Assembly (NCBI GenBank): GCA_005884465.1
Contig: VAZH01000120.1
Span: 1-10,998, forward strand
DNA: 10,998 nt
Reading direction: 5' to 3'
From: Alphaproteobacteria bacterium
GTDB lineage: Bacteria; Pseudomonadota; Alphaproteobacteria; Rhizobiales; Xanthobacteraceae
Shown here: piece after piece, positions 1 to 6,682 of the stretch
Position numbering within the stretch: the stretch's first letter is position 1
Layout: each line of letters begins with the position of its first letter
Program-made: the position numbers and the translations under genes
Notes under the pieces: model-generated
Database searches by the model: none
What the model was told of the DNA's origin: nothing
The model's input: only the letters and a program-made list of their open reading frames with translations

Positions 1-723
1 GCCATCAAGGGCGCGCCCGTGGTCGCCACCGGCGTGTTGCTGCAGACCAGCCCGATGTCGGCGATGGGCTTTATCGAGAAGAACATCAAGAAGCCCGAGG
101 ATATCAAGGGCAAGACCGTCGCCATTACGCCTGCGGATTCGATGACACAGATCTGGCCGCTGTTTCTGAAGAAGACCGGCCTCAAGGAAGCCGATTTCAC
201 CACCGTGGCCGGCGATGCCCAGACCAAGCTGAACGCCGTTATCAACGGACAGGCGGATCTCTTGCTCGGCTACGTCATGGACCAGTCGATGAAGATCAAG
301 GACGCCACCGGCAAGGACGTTTATCCGATCAAGTTTGCCGACTACGGCATCAACATGGTCTCTTCCGGCATCGTCGCCAACACCGACTACGTCAAGGCCA
401 ACGCCGATCTGGTGAAGCGTTTCATGTCCGCGACCACCAAGGCCGTCGAAGCCGCCGAGAAGGACGCCAAGGGTGCGGCGCAGGCGATCCTCGATGCCAA
501 CCCGAAGGGCGGCAAGATCGACACGCTGACGCAAGGGTTTGAGCTGACGATCCCGCTGTATCGGACGCCGGAAACCAAAGGCAAGCGGCCGTTCCAGGTC
601 ACCGACCAGAACATGACTGACACGGTCAACCTGCTGGTCGAGTATGGCGGGCTCGACGCCAAGGCCAAGGAAAATCCCAAGGCGTTCTACACCAACGACT
701 ATCTGCCGAAAGGCAATTCCTGA
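1..723 (+). CDS. NitT/TauT-type ABC transporter substrate-binding protein (3' part, N-terminus outside window)
   Basis: The reading frame is open from base 1 (it begins A-I-K-G-A-P-V-V-A-T-G-V) to a TGA at 721-723, giving 240 residues of the C-terminal part. The signal peptide and first lobe lie upstream of the window. The segment reading K-P-E-D-I-K-G-K-T-V-A-I (about residues 31-42 of the visible part) and the later D-A-Q-T-K-L-N-A-V-I-N-G-Q-A-D-L are typical of the NMT1/THI5-like periplasmic binding fold of nitrate/taurine-type ABC importers. The protein would capture a small solute in the periplasm and deliver it to a membrane permease, which is not in this window. The ATPase gene follows after a REP-like element, and four catabolic enzyme genes follow that, so the ligand is probably their substrate. 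Family members bind sulfonates, aromatic acids, pyrimidine precursors and other ligands, so the ligand cannot be named. The in-frame ATG at 19 is internal, not a start. Confidence 0.88.
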   Translation, partial: AIKGAPVVATGVLLQTSPMSAMGFIEKNIKKPEDIKGKTVAITPADSMTQIWPLFLKKTGLKEADFTTVAGDAQTKLNAVINGQADLLLGYVMDQSMKIKDATGKDVYPIKFADYGINMVSSGIVANTDYVKANADLVKRFMSATTKAVEAAEKDAKGAAQAILDANPKGGKIDTLTQGFELTIPLYRTPETKGKRPFQVTDQNMTDTVNLLVEYGGLDAKAKENPKAFYTNDYLPKGNS

Positions 724-770
724 GCGGACTGGCTACACGATGTTTCGATGTGATGCGATCAATCCTCCTT

Positions 771-877
771 CGTCATGCCCCGCTTCAAGCGGGGCATCCA
801 GTACTCCGTACTGCCAGTTTGTTTCCACAATGCGCGCCGCGGAGTACTGGATCGCCCGGTCAAGCCGGGCGATGACG
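771..877. repeat. Paired REP-like hairpin element (BIME-like inverted repeat)
   Basis: Two 38-nt arms, 771-808 and 840-877, are inverted copies of each other: I count 29 of 38 matching positions. The outer blocks are identical (CGGAGTACTGGAT at the inner end, ATGACG at the outer end). Each arm is itself a hairpin. The left one is a perfect 11+1+11 palindrome (ATGCCCCGCTT, C, AAGCGGGGCAT), and the right one has a 9-bp stem (ATCGCCCGG / CCGGGCGAT). Most mismatches between arms fall in the hairpins, where the paired base also changed, so folding is preserved. Inside lies a further short palindrome, CAGTAC-TCC-GTACTG, at 799-813. Elements of this look are common between genes in Bradyrhizobium and relatives. 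It sits between the binding-protein and ATPase genes and could stabilise or terminate the upstream mRNA. Confidence 0.85.
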
Positions 878-915
878 CGCGGAGATACGGTTGGTCGCAA
901 TCGGAATCTCCTCTG

Positions 916-1744
916 ATGAACCCGGCGACCAAAACGTCAGGCGTCCATCCATCGGCTGCGTATCTTCGCGTCGTGTCCGATCGGCGCGCCGGGGGCACGC
1001 CGGGAATTCAACTCTCCGGCGTGTCGAAAACCTATCGCTCGCGCGACGGCGACGTGCCGTCGCTGCGTCCGCTGGACTTCCACATCAATGCCGGCGAGTT
1101 CTTTGTCGTGGTCGGACCGTCGGGCTGCGGCAAGTCCACGCTGCTCAAAATGATCTCCGGGCTGCTGCCGCCTTCGAGCGGCGAGATTTTTGTTGAAGGC
1201 GAGGCGGTAACAAAACCGCACGGCAATGTCGGGATCGTATTTCAGAATTCGCTGCTGCTGCCATGGCGCAATGTGCTCGGCAACGTCATGCTGCCGATCG
1301 ACATGAAGCGGCTGCCGCGCCATGAATATTTGCCGCGCGCGATGGCGCTGTTGAAGCTGGTCGGCCTCGAAGGTTTTGAGAAGAAACTGCCCTGGCAATT
1401 GTCCGGCGGCATGCAGCAGCGGGCGTCGATCTGTCGGGCGCTGGTGCATGATCCCAAGATCATGCTGATGGATGAGCCGTTCGGCGCGCTCGATGCCATG
1501 ACCCGCGAGCGGATGAACGTCGAACTGATGCGCATTCAGCGCGAAACCGGCAAGACCGTGCTGCGAAGCGGTGTTCCTCGCCGATCGCGTGCTGGTCATG
1601 ACCGAACGGCCCGGCGCGATCGCGGCGATCTATGAGGTGCCGCTGCCACGCCCGCGCTCGCTCGACGCCATGGCTGATCCGGTGTTCACCGAACTGGTGC
1701 AACGCATCCGCAAGCATTTCTTCACCCAAAGCACGCTGGATTGA
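916..1744 (+). pseudogene. NitT/TauT-type ABC transporter ATP-binding protein, frameshifted by an apparent 20-nt deletion
   Basis: The ATPase that should power the importer of the preceding binding protein. From the ATG at 916 the frame shows Walker A GPSGCGKST (residues 67-75), Q-loop Gln110, signature LSGGMQQ (162-168), Walker B ending D186-E187, and D-loop A-L-D ending at 193. After K-T-V-L (codon at 1561-1563) the frame derails and ends at a TGA at 1633-1635, giving a 239-residue product with a nonsense tail. From 1565 another frame continues the family sequence (E-A-V-F-L-A-D-R-V-L-V-M-T) through to a TGA at 1742-1744. Family members have about seven codons between these points (pattern F-V-T-H-S-I-P) and only one base remains, so about 20 nt including the switch-histidine codon are missing. 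The rest of the 3' end has no further stop, so the lesion is recent or is a sequencing or assembly error. The start at 916 is preferred because longer readings run back through the repeat at 771-877. The ribosome-binding site there is weak. Confidence 0.85.
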
Positions 1745-1755
1745 GGCAAGACACC

Positions 1756-3159
1756 ATGCCGCTAGGTTTGGCCGTGCGGGACATCGCATTTTTTGAACGG
1801 CCGGTTCCGTTTACAAAACCGTTCCGGTTTGGCGCCGTGGTGATCAACGCCTCGGCGCAGGTATTCGTGCGCGTTGAGGTCGAGGTCGAAGGCAGGGGCA
1901 CTTCCGTCGGTGCCAGCGCCGAACTGATGGCGTCGAAATGGTTCGACAAGCGCGCGCACCTGTCGCCGCAACAAACCGTTTTGGAATTGCGCCGTTCGCT
2001 GGCGATTGCGCGCGATCTCTATCTCTCGCGTTCGGGATTCGAAACTGCTTTTGCAACTCATGCCACGCGCATTGCGGCTCAGGTCGAGGCCTGCGCGAAA
2101 GAAGACATCCCGCCGCTCGCCGCTGCCTTCGGGCCGGCCGAAATCGACAAGGCGATCCTGGACGCGCTGCTGCGTTCTGTCGGCGTGAATTTCTTCGACG
2201 GCATCAAGGAAAACATCGCCGGGATCGATGCCAGTTTGTCTCCCGATTTGCGCGATGAAGATCTTACGCAATTTCTTAGGGGACGGCAGCGGCTGAAGCG
2301 CGTCGCGATCAGGCATACCGTCGGTCTCGACGACAAGATCGAGGGCGCCGGCGGCGTCGCCGATATCGTCGAAAATGCCGGGGCGCGCTATTTCAAGCTC
2401 AAGCTCAACGGCGATCCGGAACACGATGCGGCGCGCCTGACCCGCATTGGCAACGAACTCGCCACGCTGCCATATGACTACAGCGTCACGCTGGATGCCA
2501 ACGAGCAATATGCCGACCCGGCCGGCTTAAGCGCAGTCATCGATCGCCTCGACCGCGACAGCGCGCTGAGGCCGATTGCGACAAAATTGCTGTACATCGA
2601 GCAGCCGATGCCGCGCGACATCACCCGGCAATCGCCGCTCGGTGCGCTGGCCCGCCGCGATTTCATCATCGACGAAGCCGACGATTCCTATGATGCATTT
2701 CCGGCGGCGCGCGCGCTCGGCTATCGCGGCATCTCCTCCAAATCCTGCAAGGGGATCTGCAAATCGATCGTCAACGCGACGCGTGCTGCCAAATGGAGCG
2801 TGGGCGGCGAAAGATGCTTCGTCTCAGGCGAGGACCTGACCTGTCAGGCCGGCCTCGGCGTCCAGCAGGACCTCGCGCTTGGCGCATTGATCGGCGTCAC
2901 CCATGCCGAGCGCAACGGCCACCATTATGTCGATGGCTTTGCCGACACGCCCGCCGTGGAGGCACAAGCCTTTCTTGCGGCGCATCCCGATCTCTACGCT
3001 CGCGACGGCGACAGCATCCGGCTGTCGATTCATGACGGCGATCTCCTGACGGGATCGCTGACGACGCCAGGCTTTGCAACGGGCGTCCATCCGAACTGGT
3101 CGGCGTTATCGCCGCTCGAGCAAGCAAAAACAAAAAATCCAAAGGAGCAGGCGATATGA
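1756..3159 (+). CDS. Enolase-superfamily enzyme (mandelate racemase / muconate lactonizing enzyme-like)
   Basis: A 467-residue enzyme with the C-terminal barrel signature of the enolase superfamily, which abstracts the proton next to a carboxylate using a bound divalent metal. Visible residues are K214-x-K216 (F-K-L-K-L-N-G), metal ligands D247 (L-D-A-N-E), E282 (Y-I-E-Q-P) and D306 (I-I-D-E-A-D), and K329 (S-S-K-S-C-K). This order and spacing matches the muconate lactonizing enzyme subgroup with two opposing lysines, rather than the His-Asp dyad of the mandelate racemase subgroup. Possible reactions include cycloisomerisation, dehydration or epimerisation. At 467 residues it is longer than the usual 360-400, with extra sequence in the N-terminal half. 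The ATG at 1756 has GAGG at 1743-1746 in front. A TTG at 1741 is possible but would overlap the preceding stop codon. The stop overlaps the next start as ATGA (3156-3159). The substrate is unknown. Confidence 0.85.
   Translation: MPLGLAVRDIAFFERPVPFTKPFRFGAVVINASAQVFVRVEVEVEGRGTSVGASAELMASKWFDKRAHLSPQQTVLELRRSLAIARDLYLSRSGFETAFATHATRIAAQVEACAKEDIPPLAAAFGPAEIDKAILDALLRSVGVNFFDGIKENIAGIDASLSPDLRDEDLTQFLRGRQRLKRVAIRHTVGLDDKIEGAGGVADIVENAGARYFKLKLNGDPEHDAARLTRIGNELATLPYDYSVTLDANEQYADPAGLSAVIDRLDRDSALRPIATKLLYIEQPMPRDITRQSPLGALARRDFIIDEADDSYDAFPAARALGYRGISSKSCKGICKSIVNATRAAKWSVGGERCFVSGEDLTCQAGLGVQQDLALGALIGVTHAERNGHHYVDGFADTPAVEAQAFLAAHPDLYARDGDSIRLSIHDGDLLTGSLTTPGFATGVHPNWSALSPLEQAKTKNPKEQAI
3142..3147 (+). 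promoter_or_regulatory. Strong Shine-Dalgarno AAGGAG for the Gfo/Idh/MocA gene
   Basis: AAGGAG lies 8 nt before the ATG at 3156 and inside the last codons of the enolase-superfamily gene. It fixes the start of the dehydrogenase at the overlapping ATGA and points to coupled translation. Confidence 0.75.
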
Positions 3160-4307
3160 CGACGCAACGTCTCGGCGTGATCATGAACGGGGTCACCGGC
3201 CGCATGGGACTCAACCAGCATTTGGTCCGCTCGATCATCGCGATTCGTGATTCCGGCGGCGTGCTGCTTGGCAATGGCAACCGCATGATGCCGGACCCGA
3301 TCCTGGTCGGCCGCGACGCCGAAAAGCTCGAGCGCCTTGCAAAACAGTTTTGTGTGCAGCGCTGGACCACCGATCTCGATAACGCGCTGACCGAGAAAAG
3401 CGACAGCATTTTTTTCGATGCCGCGACGACCCAGGCGCGTCCGGGGCTACTGACGAAGGCGATCAACGCCGGCAAGCACGTCTATTGCGAAAAGCCGATC
3501 GCGACCAATCTCGAGGAGGCGGTCGCGGTCGTCAGGCTTGCCAACGCCAGGGGCGTCAAGCACGGCACCGTGCAGGACAAGCTGTTCCTGCCCGGTCTGA
3601 AGAAGCTGGCATTCCTGCGCGATTCCGGCTTCTTCGGCCGGATGCTCTCGGTGCGCGGCGAATTCGGCTACTGGGTGTTCGAAGGCGGCTGGCAGGAGGC
3701 GCAGCGGCCGTCGTGGAATTATCGCAGCGAAGACGGCGGCGGCATCATCCTCGACATGGTCTGCCACTGGCGCTACGTGCTCGACAATCTCTTTGGCGAA
3801 GTCGAGAGCGTGAGCTGTCTCGGAACCACCGATATTCCGGAGCGCTGGGACGAGAAGGGCGACAAGTACAAGGCGACCGCCGACGATTCCGCTTACGCAA
3901 CCTTCCGTCTCAAGGGCGGCGTGATCGCCCACATCAACATGTCCTGGGTGACGCGGGTCTATCGCGACGATCTCGTCACCTTCCAGGTCGATGGCACCCA
4001 CGGCTCGGCAGTGGCGGGGCTCACCGATTGCGTCATTCAGGCCCGCCAGGCAACGCCGCGGCCGGTATGGAATCCCGACGAGAAGCGCGCGCACGATTTC
4101 TATGCCGACTGGCAGACGCTGCCGGAGAACACCGTCTACGACAACGGTTTCAAGGAGCAGTGGGAAATGTTCATTCGCCACGTCTGCGAGGACGCACCGT
4201 ACAAATACACGCTGTTGGAAGGCGCCAAGGGCGTGCAGCTCGCGGAATGCGCGCTGCAGAGCTGGCGCGAACGGCGCTGGATCGACGTCGCGCCGATCAA
4301 GGTGTGA
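3156..4307 (+). CDS. Gfo/Idh/MocA-family NAD(P)-dependent oxidoreductase
   Basis: A 383-residue cytoplasmic dehydrogenase. The N-terminus reads L-G-V-I-M-N-G-V-T-G-R-M-G, a Rossmann dinucleotide-binding turn. The family motif C-E-K-P is at 111-114, with Lys113 the expected catalytic or orienting lysine. G-G-G-I-I-L-D-M-V-C-H-W follows, with Asp200 and His204 in the usual substrate-site spacing (D-x3-H). Members oxidise or reduce a hydroxyl or keto group on sugars, inositols, sugar acids and similar polyhydroxy compounds with NAD(P). A loop between the first strand and the next (about residues 28-48, D-S-G-G-V-L-L-G-N-G-N-R) is longer than in typical members. The gene overlaps the upstream enolase-superfamily gene by 4 nt and is followed after 12 nt by the DUF993 gene, so the dehydrogenase probably acts on the same compound. 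The exact substrate and direction cannot be read from sequence. Confidence 0.9.
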   Translation: MTTQRLGVIMNGVTGRMGLNQHLVRSIIAIRDSGGVLLGNGNRMMPDPILVGRDAEKLERLAKQFCVQRWTTDLDNALTEKSDSIFFDAATTQARPGLLTKAINAGKHVYCEKPIATNLEEAVAVVRLANARGVKHGTVQDKLFLPGLKKLAFLRDSGFFGRMLSVRGEFGYWVFEGGWQEAQRPSWNYRSEDGGGIILDMVCHWRYVLDNLFGEVESVSCLGTTDIPERWDEKGDKYKATADDSAYATFRLKGGVIAHINMSWVTRVYRDDLVTFQVDGTHGSAVAGLTDCVIQARQATPRPVWNPDEKRAHDFYADWQTLPENTVYDNGFKEQWEMFIRHVCEDAPYKYTLLEGAKGVQLAECALQSWRERRWIDVAPIKV

Positions 4308-4319
4308 GGAGAAAGCACC

Positions 4320-5513
4320 ATGAACAAGCCGGTTTTGCCTGTCTCATCGCTGTCGCTGAAATTGCCTAAGGCTGATCGCTCGATCGAAACCTATCGCCTC
4401 GCGGCATCGCGGACATTTCCTGCAAAACTCGAGGGCACGCTGAACCGCGTGGCGTTTTCCGCAGCTCATGTGGTGGCCGATCCGCTTGCCGCTCTCGACC
4501 CGTGGCTCACCGCGGCGATCGACTGGGACAGGACGATTGCCTTCCGCGAGCACATCTGGGACCTCGGCCTTGGCGTCGCCGAGGCGATGGATACCGCGCA
4601 GCGTGGCATGGGCCTGGACTGGCCGACCTCGCTGGAACTGATCCAGCGCTCGGTCAAGGCGGCGAAGGCGAGGGGCAATGCTCTGGTGTTTTCCGGCGCC
4701 GGCACCGATCATCTCGCGCCCGAGGATGCAAAGACCATCGACGACGTGATCCGCGCCTACGAAAAACAGATCGCGGCGGTCGAAAAGGCCGGCGGTCGCA
4801 TCATCCTGATGGCGTCGCGCGCGCTCGCAAAAATCGGCCGCAACGCTGATGACTACACCAAGGTCTATGAGCGTGTGCTCTCGCAGGTGCGCGAGCCCGT
4901 GATCATCCATTGGCTCGGCGACATGTTCGATCCGGCATTGGCGAACTACTGGGGCACGCCCAGCCTCGACGAAGCGATGGATGTCGCGGTCGGCGTCATC
5001 AACGCCAACGCGCCGAAGGTCGATGGCGTGAAGGTTTCGCTGCTCGACAAGCAGCGCGAGATCGACATGCGCCGCCGGCTCGACAGGAACGTCAAGATGT
5101 ATACCGGCGATGACTTCATCTATGCCGAACTGATCGCCGGCGACAGCGAAGGGTTTTCCCATGCGCTGCTCGGTATCTTCGATGCCATCGCGCCGGCGGC
5201 ATCCTACGCGCTGTCGCGGCTGGCTGCGGGCGACGACGCCGGTTTCCACGACGTGCTGGGGCCGACGGTGCCGCTGTCGCGCCATATCTTCCAGGCGCCG
5301 ACGAGATTTTATAAGACCGGCATCGTGTTCATGGCATACCTCAACGGCCATCAGGATCATTTCACGATGGTCGGTGGACAGGAAAGCACGCGGTCGACGC
5401 TGCATCTTGCCGAACTTTTTTGCCTTGCGGACAAGGCCGGGCTGCTCGCCAATCCCGAGCTCGCGACGCAACGCATGAAGGCGGTACTCGCTACGCGCGG
5501 CATCGAAAGCTGA
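4320..5513 (+). CDS. DUF993 family protein (dihydrodipicolinate synthase-like TIM barrel)
   Basis: A 397-residue protein recognised as DUF993, a poorly characterised branch of the DHDPS/N-acetylneuraminate lyase fold, whose better-known members form a lysine Schiff base for aldol cleavage or condensation. G-A-G-T-D-H-L at 126-132 sits where the GTTGE substrate loop of DHDPS would be. G-V-K-V-S-L-L-D with Lys238 resembles the Schiff-base segment (G-I-K-E/D). The strand that normally carries the catalytic tyrosine (L-Y-N-x-P) instead reads V-I-I-H-W-L-G-D, with His197 and no tyrosine. At 397 residues it is about 100 longer than classic DHDPS. The ribosome-binding site AGGAGA (4307-4312) is 7 nt before the ATG and directly abuts the previous stop. 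The stop overlaps the next ATG. The role is likely C-C bond cleavage in the pathway encoded here, but the reaction is not established. Confidence 0.85.
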   Translation: MNKPVLPVSSLSLKLPKADRSIETYRLAASRTFPAKLEGTLNRVAFSAAHVVADPLAALDPWLTAAIDWDRTIAFREHIWDLGLGVAEAMDTAQRGMGLDWPTSLELIQRSVKAAKARGNALVFSGAGTDHLAPEDAKTIDDVIRAYEKQIAAVEKAGGRIILMASRALAKIGRNADDYTKVYERVLSQVREPVIIHWLGDMFDPALANYWGTPSLDEAMDVAVGVINANAPKVDGVKVSLLDKQREIDMRRRLDRNVKMYTGDDFIYAELIAGDSEGFSHALLGIFDAIAPAASYALSRLAAGDDAGFHDVLGPTVPLSRHIFQAPTRFYKTGIVFMAYLNGHQDHFTMVGGQESTRSTLHLAELFCLADKAGLLANPELATQRMKAVLATRGIES

Positions 5514-6376
5514 TGCGCGATTTTTCCGCCGACCATCGCTGGCTATCGCTCAATACCGCAACCGTCCGCAGGCAGGGCGACCTTGCGCAGATCATCGACG
5601 CCTGTGCGCGGCATGGCATCCGCGCCATCGATCCCTGGCGCGATCAGGTCGCGGCCATCGGGCTTGATCGCGCGGTGCGCGCGGTGCGCGATGCCGGGTT
5701 GGAGCTATCGGGCTATTGCCGCGGCGGGATGTTCACGTCGGATGCCGCGCATCGCATCGAAGTGCGCGACGACAACCGCCGCGCCGTCGATGAGGCAAAG
5801 GCGCTCGGCGCGCCCTGCATCGTGCTGGTGGCCGGCGGATTGCCTCAATATTCGCGGCCGGGCAGTGCGCCTTCCAGGGATATCGCGGCAGCACGGGCGC
5901 AAGTGGAAGATGTCCTCGCCGAGTTGATGGACTACACGCGCGCTGCGCAAATGCCGTTGGCGATCGAGCCGCTGCATCCTGCCTATGCCGCCGACCGCGC
6001 TTGCGTCAACACCACAAAACAGGCGCTGGATATTTGCGACAGGCTGGATCCTGGGCGCACCGGCGCGCTGGGCGTCGCGCTCGACGTCTATCACATCTGG
6101 TGGGATCCCGAGCTGCTGCCGCAGATTGTCCGCGCTGGAAAAGATCGCCTGCTGGCGTTTCACGTCTGCGACTGGCTGGTGCCGACCAGAGACATTCTCA
6201 ACGACCGCGGCATGATGGGCGACGGCGTGATCGACATCAAATCGGTGCGCGGCGCGGTCGAGGCCCAAGGCTTTGCCGGTTACTCCGAAATCGAGATTTT
6301 CTCCAACGACTGGTGGGCAAAGCCGATCGATGAGGTTTTGCGGACCTGCATCGAACGCCATCGGTCGGTGGTTTAG
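5513..6376 (+). CDS. Sugar phosphate isomerase/epimerase-like protein (xylose isomerase-like TIM barrel)
   Basis: A 287-residue protein of the AP-endonuclease-2 / xylose isomerase-like TIM-barrel family. A metal site can be read out in the family order: Glu152 (A-I-E-P-L-H-P), Asp191 and His194 (A-L-D-V-Y-H-I-W-W), His217 (F-H-V-C-D-W) and Glu261 (E-I-E-I-F). Members move a carbonyl group or epimerise sugars, keto-inositols or hydroxypyruvate-like compounds using a divalent metal. The ATG at 5513 overlaps the stop of the DUF993 gene (TGATG, 5511-5515). This short overlap and the match of the following sequence to the barrel's first strand decide the start; longer in-frame readings from 5420 lie inside the upstream gene. 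It is the last gene of the operon. The phosphate in the family name is conventional, and the real substrate is unknown. Confidence 0.87.
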   Translation: MRDFSADHRWLSLNTATVRRQGDLAQIIDACARHGIRAIDPWRDQVAAIGLDRAVRAVRDAGLELSGYCRGGMFTSDAAHRIEVRDDNRRAVDEAKALGAPCIVLVAGGLPQYSRPGSAPSRDIAAARAQVEDVLAELMDYTRAAQMPLAIEPLHPAYAADRACVNTTKQALDICDRLDPGRTGALGVALDVYHIWWDPELLPQIVRAGKDRLLAFHVCDWLVPTRDILNDRGMMGDGVIDIKSVRGAVEAQGFAGYSEIEIFSNDWWAKPIDEVLRTCIERHRSVV

Positions 6377-6682
6377 GGGCCTGTGCCAATGAGCATCAGG
6401 TCCGAAAAGTTCCACTAACCGGCGTCGGCTGTCCCCTCATCCAGCGATCTTGTATGAAAGTCTAAGAGCATCGGTTTCGCCGGGCGTCGTCCGATTGGAT
6501 AAAACTCACTACCGTTTCTCGATCCGCGCATGTATCATCCTTTTTTCATTCGGAAGGTTGCACTGCACGGAGGTTTTACTTAGCTCGAACCGGTTGAACC
6601 TTTCAGGGACGCGAGTGTTGGATTGCTGGGTTAAATCGGGGTCGCCACGTGGCGTCGGCGAACGGAAGCCGAGAAGCTCTAC
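6377..6682. other. 306-nt intergenic region between the catabolic operon and the TauE/SafE gene
   Basis: No convincing gene is seen. A 78-codon frame starting at 6450 has no family resemblance and runs into the downstream gene, so it is treated as chance. The region is less GC-rich than its flanks, with a T-run at 6540-6546. It should hold the 3' end of the operon transcript and the promoter of the TauE/SafE gene. An 8-bp palindrome AACCGGTT lies near 6590, within the AT-richer part. No clear terminator hairpin with a T tract was found, and no -35/-10 pair stands out enough to call. Confidence 0.5.

Noticed and set aside
775..915. In-frame upstream extension of the ATPase gene to an ATG near 775
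   Set aside because: It runs through the hairpin repeat at 771-877 and has no family similarity; the ATG at 916 gives a normal N-terminus.
4344..5471. Long minus-strand open frame opposite the DUF993 gene (375 codons), with similar ones opposite 1762-2508 and 3447-4181
   Set aside because: In GC-rich genes with strong third-position bias, long antisense frames arise automatically. The translations are Arg/His/Asp-rich and match no family, while the + strand carries clear enzyme motifs.
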